From positions 14,936,277-15,000,276 of the forward strand of contig NC_033621.1 in assembly GCF_001540865.1 (NCBI RefSeq): a stretch of 64,000 nt of DNA, in the 5' to 3' direction. The position numbers were made by a program, and so were the translations under genes. The notes below the pieces were generated by a model. The model saw nothing but the letters and a program-made list of their open reading frames with translations, searched no databases and was not told the DNA's origin. The first letter of the stretch is position 1; each line of letters opens with the position of its first letter. This DNA is from Ananas comosus. Lineage: Eukaryota > Streptophyta > Magnoliopsida > Poales > Bromeliaceae. Of the stretch, positions 33,412 to 45,207 are shown piece by piece.

Positions 33412-33640
33412 TAGAGAGTTTGGCTTACTATATATACTATTTAAGTATAATAATTCTTTAATACTCAAAGTTTCGACCGTTAGATCTATTCTTTTGACCA
33501 TTTCATGACGTTAAATCATAACTATTCACGAACGATCCTCAATCTTAGGAAACCACTATCATTCTAATCGCAAATCCAACGCTAACTCTTAAATTTATAA
33601 GTTAAAGGGTTATATACTTAATAAGAGTAATACGTAAACG
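33412..33640. mobile_element. MITE copy inside the hAT element
   Basis: tggcttactatatatactatttaagtata on the left and the inverse-like tatatacttaataagag on the right enclose the recurrent cgttagatct and ccactatcattctaa words seen in the MITEs at 47474 and 47731. Ends are imprecise. Confidence 0.45.
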
Positions 33641-34261
33641 AGGCATGGATATAGTACAGAATTAGAACTATATACTATTATCAGAATAACGGCATTTGCT
33701 ATTAGGTTTTCGGCCTTAGATGAAGGACTATGCAGTTAGGATGATAGATGCCCTAGGGGTTGAGTGGGTGGCCAGTTGAATATTATGATCTAACGGATGA
33801 AATGGTAAGGGATGATTTTTAAAGCAAAAAACTTCGATAGCAAACAAAGCTGTACTATCGATATATAATAGGCGGACTCTCTCTCTCTCTCTCTCTTCAT
33901 TAAGTTCTTCCATGTGCCGTCCCTCTTCTCTCTCCTCTATATATATAGTATATATGATATAGGATTACAAAAACTTAATAGAAAGAAAGCGCTTATACAA
34001 TACGATAGTATAGATAGTATAATACTGGACTATATATATATATCGAAGTAGAGAGAGAAGCCGATAACTATCTTATGATAGTACTATTCTTGGTAGCTAT
34101 GAATCTTTGTGTGCGTCAGATCAATATATTCAACTACACCACGTCACTCTAGAGGATGCAACTGTCATTCTAATGCAGCATTATCTTCATCAATAGGTCG
34201 CGAAATACTAATAGCAAGTGGTGTGGTAATCAGTTAAATTATATAGTAGACTATATATATA

Positions 34262-34800
34262 GATTGAGTAGGTCTTGTGTGTATTAGGCACGAGCTCCGC
34301 GCTGCTCAAGCCGTTTTCGATTGAGTTTCCGAATCGACGATTCGCTCCGTTAGAGCTTTGTATCTGGTATTTGAACTATTAAGAAATAAAATTTTGTAAA
34401 TTTTCGATATATTTATTACGCTAAGGATCAAAAATGGTTCAAGAATGCAACGCTGAAAATAAAATCTTAATAAAAGTGTTGATATAGCATGAAAATTTTC
34501 GATCAAAATATTGATTTGCTGTAAAGTATAAGATTTTAAAAATACAAAAATTTTATTTGATTATGACATTCTAAACCGTTAAACTTGAACGGTATACATC
34601 AACATTATAATGTTGATTTAACCCTTTCGATCGCTAGAATGATACCGAAAAAATCACAATAATTAATTTTGCTAGATAGTTCAAATATCGCTAGATCAAG
34701 TCTACGAGCCGAGGATCGTCGATATCGGAAGCGTCATTCATCGTAACGGGCATTAGAGACGAAAGCCCCTTGCTCTAATAGCACACAAGACTACTATATA
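34262..34800. mobile_element. Fold-back MITE inside the hAT element
   Basis: The arm gaatcgacgattcgctccgttag with ttttcgatatatttattacgctaaggatc is mirrored by ctagatcaagtctacgagccgaggatcgtcgat near 34690-34720. It belongs to the same family as 47998-48532 and 44387-44938. Flanking TA runs follow at 34801-34833. Confidence 0.6.
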
Positions 34801-34819
<19 letters not shown>

Positions 34820-34834
<15 letters not shown>

Positions 34835-35160
34835 TAGAGTTGGACTAGAAGCTAACTATTAGTACAAATTTCATTGTTGTACCATTTTTTAGCCTTTGGA
34901 TTAAACTCTTTTCAGCATCAATTTCTAACTATTGGATTTAAAATATTTAAACCCCGTGGGGAATAACATTAGGTGGGACTCAATTCTATACTGAACTAAT
35001 ATTATCCTAACCTACAATTTATTCATCAATGGTTAAAAAACTTGATGAAAAAGAGGCATTTTATATAATAAGTATATCCAGCTATTTATAATATATATAT
35101 TATAATATATAGTATACTATATATATATATATAGTATATATATATATTATATATAATAAT
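34820..35160. other. MITE-like remnant and TA runs
   Basis: ggactagaagctaactattagtac and the recurrent ccgtggggaataacattaggtggg resemble the other small MITEs. They are followed by TA-rich sequence at 35090-35170, before the right end of the hAT element. Confidence 0.4.
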
Positions 35161-36657
35161 ATATAATTTATTAGTTTTCGAGCTTTTCGAGCTTAATTCG
35201 AGCGAGTCAAGTAATACTCAAGTTCGGCTTGAAATTAATTTCGAGCCTAAATTTAGGCTCAAGTTTGCTCGAAATTAATTCGAGCCGAGCTCGAGCGAGC
35301 CGAATATCGAGCCGAACACGAGTCGAACACGAGCTGGCTCGCTCATTTGCTAGCCCTATGTGGGGATGATGAAGGAGGAGCTACATGCCATGGAGGACAG
35401 CGTTGTGGCTGCCATGGCGACTTTTCGCCATCAGTTTAGGCAGCTCTGCAGCGACTTCGCCCATCGCGAGGATGAGCGGAAGGTGTTGGTGGAGGACCTT
35501 GTCACCAGGGTTGACGAGGTCCAGGACCTCAAAATGCAGGTGATTATCCTCGAAAAGGCGGTGGCTTGCGGCGTCGAGATGCGAAAGGAGCACACCTCGA
35601 AGGTCTGTGTCCATGAACCCCAACACTTCAAGCGCACACGAGATAAGAAGAAAATTGATAATTTCTTTGACACATGGAGCACTATTTCAAAGCGTTGTGA
35701 TTGGAGGACGAAGAGGATAAGGTCAAATCGCAGCCATGTACCTCTCCGATGATGCCATAATGTGGTGGCGTCGACGGTCGGCAGAGGCGGAGTAAGGTTG
35801 CTACCAACTCACCACTTGGGAGGATTTCGTGCATGAGCTCAAGGCGCAATTCTACCCCGAGCATGTCGAATATTTGCGCGGAGGCAAATTCAACGGCTCA
35901 AACATTGTGGGACACGAAAGGAGTATGTCCAAGAATACATAAAACTAATGTTGAGATCTCCAACATAGCTGATGAGGATCGGTTGTTCTTCTTCCTAGAC
36001 GGTCTTCAACCATGGATAAACAAGGAGCTCGTGGGGCAAAATATGAAGGACCTAAACTCTATGATCGCTTTAGCGGAGAAATTATTGGAGGGGAAGCGAA
36101 ATGAGCGTGATCGAGGTGAACACCGAATGCGAGTTAGGCCAAAGGTGGGGAAGGGCATCAGAATTCAGAGGGTGCGAAGGGGCACAAGTAGAACCATGAT
36201 GCGAAAAGGCAAAAGCAGAATCCCGCCCCACCTTCTACAAAGATGTAAGGACTGAGATTTTTGACAGTGCTACTAAACTCTCTGTTGATGATGTTTATGT
36301 GTGTAATTTAATTACATAAGCACTCGTCAAGTTTCGGGCGAAAATGAGCTAAAATGGAGAAGATACGCGACTTTTAGTTTTCACTTAAGTGAATAGTAAC
36401 TCCGGTTTTCCGGAGAAGCCACGGAGTAGAGTTGGCTTCTGCCGCGTATCGGACTCCGTTCATATCAGTCCAATAGCTCGTTTCGACTGGTTCAGCTGTT
36501 TTGGAACCAATGGCACTGACGGAATTGGATTTGGATGCACGGATTTCGAGAAAAAGGGGTTTAATGGTTTTAGCATATAGTCGTCTATATGCGGGTTTTG
36601 GTGGAACCTTGGAGGGATGGTTTTGTCGCAAATCGGAAACCTTTTCGGGTGAAACGA

Positions 36658-36682
36658 NNNNNNNNNNNNNNNNNNNNNNNNN
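36658..36682. other. Assembly gap, 25 N
   Basis: Exactly 25 N, a fixed-size filler. The right flank (gctattaggttttcaggc) restarts sequence already present from 33698. Confidence 1.
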
Positions 36683-39600
36683 GCTATTAGGTTTTCAGGC
36701 TTTAAGATGAAAGGATATGCAGTTAGGATGATAGATAGCCCCCAGGGGTGAGTGGTGGCAGATGATATTATTGACTCTCACGGTATATGGAAAGACTTAA
36801 CAGGATAGATTATCAAAAACTCAAGAATAGCACAAAGGCTCGCTCTCTCGCTAGTCTATTAATAGCGCGACTTCTTCTCTTCTCTCTCTCTCTCCTGCTT
36901 CTCTCTCTCTCCTATATTATATACTATAATTTATATAGGCAGATCTACGGCAAAAACTTAATAGTACAAGCGACTTAGTACAAATAGTAGTATAGATAGA
37001 TATAGTAGCTGACTATTATAATATAGAAGGAAGAGAGAGAGAAGCCCAGATACCATTATATTAGTTCGATAGTACTAAACTGCTTAGGTAATTCGGAATT
37101 TCTTTTGTGTCGTCAGCAATACATATTATTCAATAACAGGCCACTCAACTTAGGAGGATCACTGTCTTTCTAACTGACAGTTTCTTCATCCAAAGGAATC
37201 GAAATCTAAAGCAAGATGAGTTAAAGATACTAATTAATAGTTTTAGTAGCCTTAATATATAGAAATAGAGTTGGTCTTGGTGCTATTAGGAGCCGGACGG
37301 CGCCTACCAGCGCTCCTAAACGTTTTCGATGATGGAGTTACGAATGCGAATCGGCTCGTTGATTGATCTAGCGTATTTTGACTATTCTAAAACTAAATTT
37401 GTAAACTTTTCGATATATGTTACCCTAAAGCGATCAAAATGGTTCAAAATAACGGACTGAAAATAAAAATCTTACAAAAAAGTCGCGTGAATGATAGCAT
37501 GAAGAATTTTCGATCAAACTATTGATCTTGATCATGTAATAGTCATAAAAGCATTTTCTACCAAAATTTTTATCTGATATTGAACACTTCCTAACACGTT
37601 AATACTTTGCAAACGGAAATACATTAAACCATTAAAAGATGTGGTGTTGATTTTTGAACCCTTTCAGATCGCTAGGAAAAATGATACGAAAATCACAAAA
37701 TTTATATTTCTATATAGTTCCAAATACGCTAGATCAAGTCTAACGGAGAGCCGATCGTCGATTATCGGAAGCCATCATCCGGTAAACGGTTAGGACACGG
37801 AGGCCCCCGTGTACCTAATGCACACCAAGACCTACCCCTCTCTAATATACTCTATACTCTCTCCACTCTCTATAATTATATTATTAGAAGTTGGGACTGA
37901 GCTACTATTAGTAGCAAAATTCCATTGTTGTATCCAGTTTTTTTTAGCCTTGGATTAACGTTTTCATCGATTTCTAATATTGCGAAGTTTAAATTTTATT
38001 TTATACCGGTGGGGACCGACTTCAACCTTAGGGCGGACCACGTCAATTCTAAACTGCAATAATACTCATCCTAACCCTCCAAATGGTTTCATCAATGGAA
38101 TAAAATTGATAGCAAAAAAGACATTTACAGCTATAGACTTATTCCGACCTAATATATATATATATATATATATATTATATTATATCCTATTATGATATAT
38201 AAATATATATATATATACTGATATATATATCATTATTATGATATAATTATTTTCTGAGCTTTGCAGGGAGACTTAATCTTCGAGCGAGTCAGTAATACTC
38301 AGTTCGAGACTCTCGAATTACATTTCGATGCTAAATTTAGGCTCAAAGTTTTGCTCGAAATTAATTCCGGAGCCGAGCGTGAGCGATAGACGAATATGAG
38401 CCGGGAACACGAGTCGAACACGAGCTTGCTCCTCATTATAGCACCTATGTGGCGGATATGAAGGGGAGCGTACAGCTGCATGGACGACGCGTTGTGGCTG
38501 CCATGGCGGAGCTTTGTGCCGCCGATCGTTTAGGCAGACTCTGCCAGCGACTTCGCCCATCGCAGGGATGTAGCGGAGGGGATGTACGCTGTTGGTAGAG
38601 GAGGACCTGTGTCACCAGGCGTTAGACGACGTCCAGGACCTCAAAAATGCAAGGGTTATCCTCGAAAAGCGAGCGGTGGCTTGCGGCGATCGAGATGTAA
38701 AGGAGCACACTCGAAGGTCATGTGTCATGACAACCCAACACTTCGAAGGCACACCGAAGATAAAGGAAGAAATGATATTTCTATTGACACATTGGACACT
38801 ATTTCAAGCGTTGTGATTGGAGACGAGAGAGGAACTTAAGGTCAATATCGCATACGCACTGATACTCTACGATGATGCCATAAATGTCTGTCGGCGCGAC
38901 GTGTCGGCAGAAGGCGGGTAAGGTTAGCTACCAACTCACACTTGGCAGAGGATTATCCGTGCAAACTGAGCTTCAAGGCGCATTCTACCCAAGAGCATTG
39001 TCGAATAATGTTGCGCGGAGGCAAATTCAACGGCCTCAAACATTGTGGGACACGACAAGGAGTATAGGTCCAAGTAACATAAAAACTAATGATTGAGATC
39101 TCAACTAGCTGCATGAGGATCGGGTTGTTTTCTTCCTAGACGGTCTTCACCATGGATAACAAGGACGACTCGTGGGGGCAATATGAAACGGACCTAAACT
39201 CTCTGATCGCTTCTAGCGGAGAATTATTGGGCAGGGAGTCGAAATGAGCATTTGATCAGGTGAAAACCGAATGCGATTAGGCCAAAGCGTGGGCAAGAGG
39301 CATACAGAATTCAGGGCGTGCGAAGCGGCACAAGTAGAACCATTGATGACGAAAAGGACAAAAGCAGAAATCCCGCCCCAACCTTCTACCAAGATGTAAG
39401 AGACTGAGATTTTGCGTGCTACTAAACTCTCTGTGATGATGTTTTATGTGATGTATTTAAATTACATAGGCACTGTACAAGTTATCGGGCGAAAATGAGC
39501 TAAATGGAGGAAGATACAGCCGACTTTTGTTTTACTTAAGGCCATAGTAACTCCGGTTTTAGGACGAAGGCCACGGAGTAGGAGTTGTATCTTGCCGCCG

Positions 39601-39804
39601 TATGGACTCCGTTATATCATGTCCAATAGCTCGTATTCTGAATCGGATCAGCTGTTTGGAACCAATGGCACTGCGGAATTGGTATTTGGATGCACGGATT
39701 TCTAGAAAAAGGGGTTAAGGTTCTTTAGCATATAGTGTCTATTATGGGGTTTTGGTGGAACCTTGGAGGGATGGTATTGTGTCGAAATCCGGAACCTTTT
39801 TCGG
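36683..39804. other. Probable false duplication of 33698-36657 with dense small indels
   Basis: The segment follows the preceding 3 kb in the same order: MITE remnants, fold-back MITE (about 37270-37835), hAT right end (about 38280-38445), gag, and LTR start at 39395. It carries single-base insertions and deletions every few bases, the pattern of uncorrected long reads, not of sequence divergence. All short open frames here are damaged copies of the gag and LTR sequences. It should not be counted as extra genes or repeats. Confidence 0.85.
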
Positions 39805-40128
39805 ATCGTTGGCAACGACGATACGCTAGATCGATGCCTCTGTCGTCGCTTGATCGCAGCTGGTGCAATCGATCGGAAAATTGACATGACGGGATCTTCG
39901 GGAATCGGAAAAGTAGCGCGAAGTGAAACGGCTGATTTGCAGTAATCGGAATTTATTCGCGGAAAAGCCCTATATTTCTATATGCATCGAATTGCCAGCG
40001 AGGTTTTCCGAACTTCAGAGGCGGACTATCCACGCAGCATTGGTGCCGACTGCTGTGTTACGAGAGCTGGGATTAAATAGATATCCTTTGAGGGTTCAGC
40101 GAAGTTTCTGCAAGTTTTCCGAACCTTA

Positions 40129-40137
40129 ATATATAAG
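40129..40137 (+). promoter_or_regulatory. TATA box of the 39395-43540 solo LTR
   Basis: The word atatataag lies about 735 bp into the LTR and is followed by gcctagggtttcttg and a GC-rich leader. The position is consistent with a U3/R promoter. Confidence 0.5.
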
Positions 40138-40179
40138 GTTGCCTAGGGTTTCTTGAAGCTAACGCGAACCCTAGGAACC

Positions 40180-41020
40180 TAGTGAACCTCCAGCCGCCTG
40201 CCATCCCGCACCTCCCTGCCCTGCCCAGTGCTCGGCTCTACCGGCCGCCCCGAGCGTCGCCAGGACGCGCAGGAACAAGAGGCTGCAGCCAGCGAGGACT
40301 GCCAGACCCAGAGCCAGGCCAGAGCGTAAGTTGCGGGCTTTGGACATGACATACCCCTGACGCAGACCAAGCCCCCTGTCGACCCCCGGCGACCTTTACC
40401 AGCAACCCGGCTGCGCGCCTCCGCCGGCGTCCCGCGCCCGCGCCCGCCAAGGTCTCCGCCCGCCGCTGGACCGGCCGTCATTACACGAGGATCAACACCT
40501 AGTGCGGCGGAGCCGAGCGTGGCATTCTCGTGGCAGAGATGGCACGCGGAGCAACTTGCGTCCTGAGTGCGGGACGACCTATGGAGACCGGGCCACGAGC
40601 GCCGAACTGCCGTTGCCATCTGGTGAGCACACCACCTCCCTTCGGTCCCAGAGACACGGACACTTTCATCGACGCCCCGACCTCCCCAGGTCGCCGCCCT
40701 CACCGGCCAGACAAGCTACAGCTCGAGAGGAAGTGCGCGGGCCGCGATTCCGCCGCCCGCACCGCCACCGCTGTGGGCATGCCGCTGTCCAGCACTCCCG
40801 GCGACTTCCCGGACCTGCTGCCTCCCTATCACCGGCCGGAGGCGCCGCCGTCCGATCGCCAGCGGCCATCCCTACGCTCCAAGCCCCAGTTCCGTCGCTT
40901 CTTCGCTTGGAGACGTTTCCAGCTATTATACAGAGTGGGGTACTCGCATCCGACGTCCGGTACCGTTGGTGACATTGTGATGATTTTTCCCTTACTCTCT
41001 CTGTTGTACTATCCATAGTA
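40180..41020. other. GC-rich leader of the solo LTR
   Basis: CCG/CGC-rich sequence has long overlapping open frames on both strands (for example 40179-40703 minus and 40530-41018 plus). None has a recognisable domain, and all lie inside the LTR, so I treat them as chance frames. Confidence 0.5.
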
Positions 41021-41493
41021 TATCGAGCCTTGCACCCATTGTTATTCGCTTAAACACTACTCCCGGTGATTTTGTATGCTTGATATACGGTAGGCAGCTA
41101 GAGCAAGTTCTCTTGATATATGCGTACTGTGTGACCTGTTGGGTCTGTTGTTGCATTTAGTATCTAGTTGACTAGTTGGTCCGTTATTGCCTTTCCCGCT
41201 ATCTGTTGACCTGATCGGTCGTTTTGGTGCGACTTTTTAGTGACAGTCGTAGCAGTTCTACATAACTATCTTTATCTATCCTCTGATGGTTATTTCTATG
41301 TGTAGTATCTGTTATAGAGAGTAGAGTAAGATGGCTCGTATGATACTATACTTGGTGACTGGTTAGGTCGGTTCTCTATTTGCATCGGAGTGACGTGTTG
41401 GTCCGTTCGGTTACTTTCCGTACAATTCTTGACTATCTCGCGTCGGTTCACGTTGTATACTCTGATGACTACACGGTCGTTATGCCAGGGGTC

Positions 41494-42347
41494 AGGGGTG
41501 TCAACGCGGCCGGAGGGCGGCCCGCGGCCGCGGCGCCGGCACTGAGCGTTGGCCGGGCCCAGGCACAGGCATAGAAGTATATAGCGTGCCGTGCGACGCC
41601 CGGGCGGCAGCTAAAATCGGCCGTGCTGAGCGCTATGCTCGCGGCCCGATTTGGCACGGCACGAGAACGGTCTACGACATAGCCGTGGCCGCTGCGACGG
41701 CCTACGCGGTATCCAGCCCGGCCCGGCGGGCACGGCCGGCCCGACTCGGCTTGGCTCCCAGAGCTGGCCCGACTTGGAGAGTTGGTTGTTACCAACTCCA
41801 AAGCCATCACACCTTGGAGTTCGGAGTTTGTACAACACCAACTCCAAAGGCCATGCAGCCACCCAAAATCCCAATGCTTTGGGGAGTTGGGCTGTGGCCT
41901 GTGAGCTTTGGGACTCAAAAAGGAAGTGTTGCTTGGACCAAAATAACCCTCGCAACATAAAAATTTGCACTGTTGGGGGTCATTTTGTGTCCAAAAATTG
42001 TAAACTTTTAATATTTTTGTAGAATATATTTTAAATTTTAATTTTTTTACTGATATATTATTATTTAAAAAATTATATTTTTATTTTTTAATTTTTAAAT
42101 TTTAATATTTTAAACAAAAATTAATTAAAATAAAGAAAAGGCTGGCGAAAGCCGGCCGGCCCGGCACGGCCGTGACAGTCGGGCCGAGGGCCGTTGCATG
42201 GGGCGGGTTCCTGAAGAACTTTGGCGAGCACAGACGGCCGACTTTTGGGGCCGGGCACTCGATGCCGGGCTGGCCCAGCCGACACAGCTTTCAGGGCCCG
42301 AATGTGCGGCGTGCCGGCCCGGCACAGGACCCAATTTATATCCCTTA
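41494..42347. mobile_element. hAT-like non-autonomous element inside the solo LTR
   Basis: It begins aggggtgtcaacgcgg and ends acccaatttatatccctta, which are loosely inverted. Both subterminal regions (41500-41770 and 42140-42330) are packed with ggcccggcacggcc-type words around an AT-rich centre (41950-42130). This layout is common in plant non-autonomous hAT elements. The flanking words caggggtc and cagaggga are only an imperfect duplication. Confidence 0.5.
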
Positions 42348-43888
42348 CAGAGGGACAGTGATGCTCGGCTGAATTGCCGCACGGATTGGCTATTATGTCA
42401 TATCCGCATTGTCGCCACAGCATCGAGTGCATTTCACGTAACACCAGCGGGTTTGGATCCCGAGTAGAGGGTGTTCTTTTTCGCGGAAAACGGGTCTAAC
42501 ATCGACCGGACCCCAGCGGTGTTCTGCTTGTTACTCAGGCGTTACATAGCCAGGTGGTGAGCAAGGTAGTGGCTTTTGCCTGAGCATATAGACCGACCAG
42601 CGTTTAGATTGGATACTTTTGCGGATTTCTTGTCCGGTTGAATGCCATTAGCTATAGTATTCGGTTGTTGCACTAGTTTTTTTTTATATTCTAGTTCTTT
42701 CTTTACAGTGCCTGCCATACATATAGTTTTGACTATCCTTGTATGCTTGCAGGATTGTATTCACGTACAGTAGCGGTAGTTGTGCTTTCATATCCTATAC
42801 TCTCTGGTCGTTCATTATCAGTTACGTACTGATAAAATATTATTAGCCATAATGTTGTTTATCTCTTCCTGATCAGGTGATATCTCGCCTTCTTCGGCTT
42901 GCAGGTACACCACACTGGGAGGGAGGCAATTTGTTTAATGATTCTCACCTCCCTACTGTTTTTGAAGGCTATTACAGGGCGTTGAGCTTTGTGGACGAGA
43001 CGATTGAAAGGTACATGTACAGCCGGTACGATAGGAGCTTCGACCCAGATTTATCGGTTTAGTTTTATCCCTACTATTCTGTTGTTATAGCTTAGTCAGT
43101 TTATATGGTTCAGTATTTTTATTACATTGGAATATGTGGACTTTCATGAATATAATAAAAGAATTTCTAGACTTGGTAAAATAAAAGGTTTTCTACCCAT
43201 CGTGGTAGCTTTTATAAAAGATAAAAGTTTTCGCGTATGGAACAGTTTTTAAAAGGTTTTTCGTGGACTTTTGTTTAAACATCGAATGTAAAACTACGGT
43301 GTGAATGGTGAATGTATGAATGTATAGCTATCTGTATATTCATTTAGTTGTGGTTGTATACTGTTTGTACTTTTGTACTTGTGCGACGCCGTGCAAATAC
43401 AGGGGAGACCTGTCCGTGTGAACAGTGGATTCCCTGTATTTGTGGCGGATCTGACATACTCTGGGGTCAGGTGTTTCAAAAAAAAATTTTAGTCGTTTCC
43501 GCTGTTTTTTCAAACTAAAAAGGGACCCCGGGGCGTGACAAAAGACCTCATGCTATATTTGTGGCGAGAACCATTGGGCGCGAGACTGCCCAAACCGGAT
43601 CAACAAGAAGGGAAAGCAGGTGGCTGCGGTCTAAGCTAAGCAGCAACAAGCTCCGTAGAAGGGAGCTAATGTTTGTCTGCATGATTCTCAAGAGGAGGAC
43701 CACGCGGGAGATGATCAACACTGACGTGACACACAATTTCGTTGCGGAGGCGGAGGCCAAGCAGTTTGGCCTCATGCTTGAGAAGGGTGCAAGCCGCATC
43801 AAGACAGTCAACTTCAAGGCGCGTCCAATCGCAGGAGTTGCCAAAGGCATGGAGATAGCCATCGACCCGTGGAGGGGCAAGGGTAATT

Positions 43889-44186
43889 TTAATTTTAAGT
43901 TGAATTTATTAAATTTAAAAAAGTAGCCCGTTTTTGTAAAAATACAAATTTTTTATGCAAATTGGCCATCCAAATTTCTACACACAATGACTGAAATCTT
44001 ATCATCAAGATAGGCTAAGGAAAAAGTCTAAATTTACACTGCATTTTCTCAGTTGGAAAAAGTTTAAAATACAACAATCACATGAGTGGCATGGCATCTC
44101 CAATCAGTTAAATTATTTTTTAAAATTTTATCCACTCCATCATAATTCTTTAAAATAATATTTTTATTGTAATATTTTTTAAATAA
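43889..44186. other. AT-rich intergenic DNA
   Basis: This stretch follows the truncation of the second gypsy element. Nothing recognisable is seen. Confidence 0.5.
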
Positions 44187-44200
44187 ATATAAATATAATT

Positions 44201-44348
44201 TTTTTTTTTTGTTTTGAGAGATAGATAGCATGCTATCCGCTTCGTTTATTTCATTTAGAAATAAACTTAACTGAAAATGTGAATCAACTAGAATTCGAAC
44301 TTGGGTCTCGGATACCAACCACCAAACTTTTTACCACTTACTCTAGAG
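44201..44348 (-). mobile_element. tRNA-derived SINE with 14-bp target duplication
   Basis: On the minus strand it begins at 44348 with a tRNA-like head (tagagtaagtggtaaaaag as A-box region, caagttcgaattctag as B box), then ttgattcacattttcag and aaatgaaataaacgaagcgg. It ends in an A tail, seen as T at 44201-44210. The 14-bp word atataaatataatt flanks it exactly (44187-44200 and 44349-44362). This is the mark of LINE-mediated retroposition. Confidence 0.85.
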
Positions 44349-44386
44349 ATATAAATATAATTGATTAAACATGAAGAGTTGAGCTA

Positions 44387-44938
44387 GAATACTATCGATA
44401 GCAAACCGGCACTTTTGCCACCCATTTGTTTTCGATGATGGAGCCTCAAAATTAATGATCGGTACCGTTGAACATGATCTATACCATTTGAAATATTTAG
44501 AAATCAAATTTCATATATTTTCGATATTGTTTTCTTATCCATCGAGTGGACACAAAAATGAACGGCTGAAAATGAATATTCTTAAAAAAATGATAATAGG
44601 AGTCTTATAATCAAGATCAAGAGTATAGATCTTGTTTTAAATAGTTTAAAGAATTTTCTAACAAAAATTCAATTGATTTGAATATCTTTTCGCCGTTAAA
44701 CGAGAAAACGCCTCATATCGACCATTAAAATTATAAATTTTGAAACCCTTTGATCATTAAGCAATATGTCGTTTAAAGATTTGAATTTGATTTTTAAAAT
44801 ACTTCAGTCGTATAGATGTTATAACGGTGTTCTGATGAGATTTAGAGGCTCCTATCATCAAGAAAAAACAGACATGGATGGCAAAATTACCGATTTGCCT
44901 ATCGCGATCAGCGATTCTTAGCCTCAACTCTAAACATA
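44387..44938. mobile_element. Fold-back MITE, about 550 bp
   Basis: The left end gagctagaatactatcgatagc is mirrored in degraded form near 44905-44930. The inner arms include ggtaccgttgaacatgatcta, aaatatttagaaatcaaattt and ttttcgatattg on the left, and matching inverse words on the right. It belongs to the family of 47998-48532 but is more diverged. Confidence 0.55.
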
Positions 44939-44939
44939 A

Positions 44940-45207
44940 TACTATAATCGCTGTTTTGCAGTAGACGGCCTTTCACAGTTGAGGAGTGTCCTTACTTTTT
45001 TCACCACGAGTATGCGAGAAGCAAATGATGACCTGGATACCTTTTCCCACTTGCAGCGGCGGGAAGAGAGCTGCCACTCCCTGCGCCAACATCGCCCGCA
45101 AATCAAGCTATCGCTTCCATTCCTTCCTTCCCCCCTTCCACCCCTCACTTTTTCAATTCTTCCGCCCTCTCCTCTCTCCAACTTCCGGACTTCTAGAGGC
45201 TTTCTCG
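44940..45207 (+). other. Upstream region of the hemerythrin-domain gene
   Basis: A pyrimidine-rich leader (ccttccttccccccttccacccctc) precedes the ATG at 45208. I see no clear TATA box. Confidence 0.35.

Larger units (their letters stand above)
32933..35358. mobile_element. Non-autonomous hAT-type element, 2.4 kb
   Basis: The termini taggggtggaaacgagc and gctcatttgctagcccta are inverted repeats. The 8-bp word tgtgggga flanks the element exactly (32925-32932 and 35359-35366), as in the hAT superfamily. The ends are dense in gagctcgagc words. The interior contains only MITE debris and no transposase. Removal rejoins the gag frame. Confidence 0.85.
36244..43540 (+). mobile_element. Solo LTR inserted in gag; true start duplicated by an assembly error
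   Basis: The left edge tgtaaggactgag is preceded by aaaga (36239-36243). The right edge ggggcgtgaca is followed by aaaga (43541-43545), where the zinc-knuckle sequence of gag resumes. No primer-binding site or internal region lies between. The same left edge recurs at 39395 in the noisy copy, so the real LTR is probably about 4.1 kb (39395-43540), of which about 0.85 kb is a later hAT-like insertion. The ggggcgtgaca tail is shared with the array LTRs. Confidence 0.75.
32763..43888 (+). pseudogene. Second gypsy element: broken gag and protease, twice interrupted
   Basis: The gag reading frame is recognisable in pieces: 32830-32932 (DHISLLEDSAARVEEH), then 35367-36238 after the hAT insertion, with coding words for WWRRRSAEAE near 35762 and VQEYIKLML near 35928, and a zinc knuckle CYICGENHWARDC at about 43550-43590 after the solo LTR. 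A protease-like stretch (THNFVAEAEAKQFGLMLEKG) ends near 43888, where the element is truncated. Several frameshifts and stops are present. The 36683-39804 segment is a noisy repeat of 33698-36657 and is not independent sequence. Confidence 0.75.

Noticed and set aside
38582..39096. Apparent extra gag genes
   Set aside because: They are indel-damaged copies of 35380-36240 in the probable false duplication.
40179..41018. 174-, 156- and 162-codon open frames
   Set aside because: They sit in the GC-rich leader of a solo LTR and overlap one another on both strands with no family resemblance.
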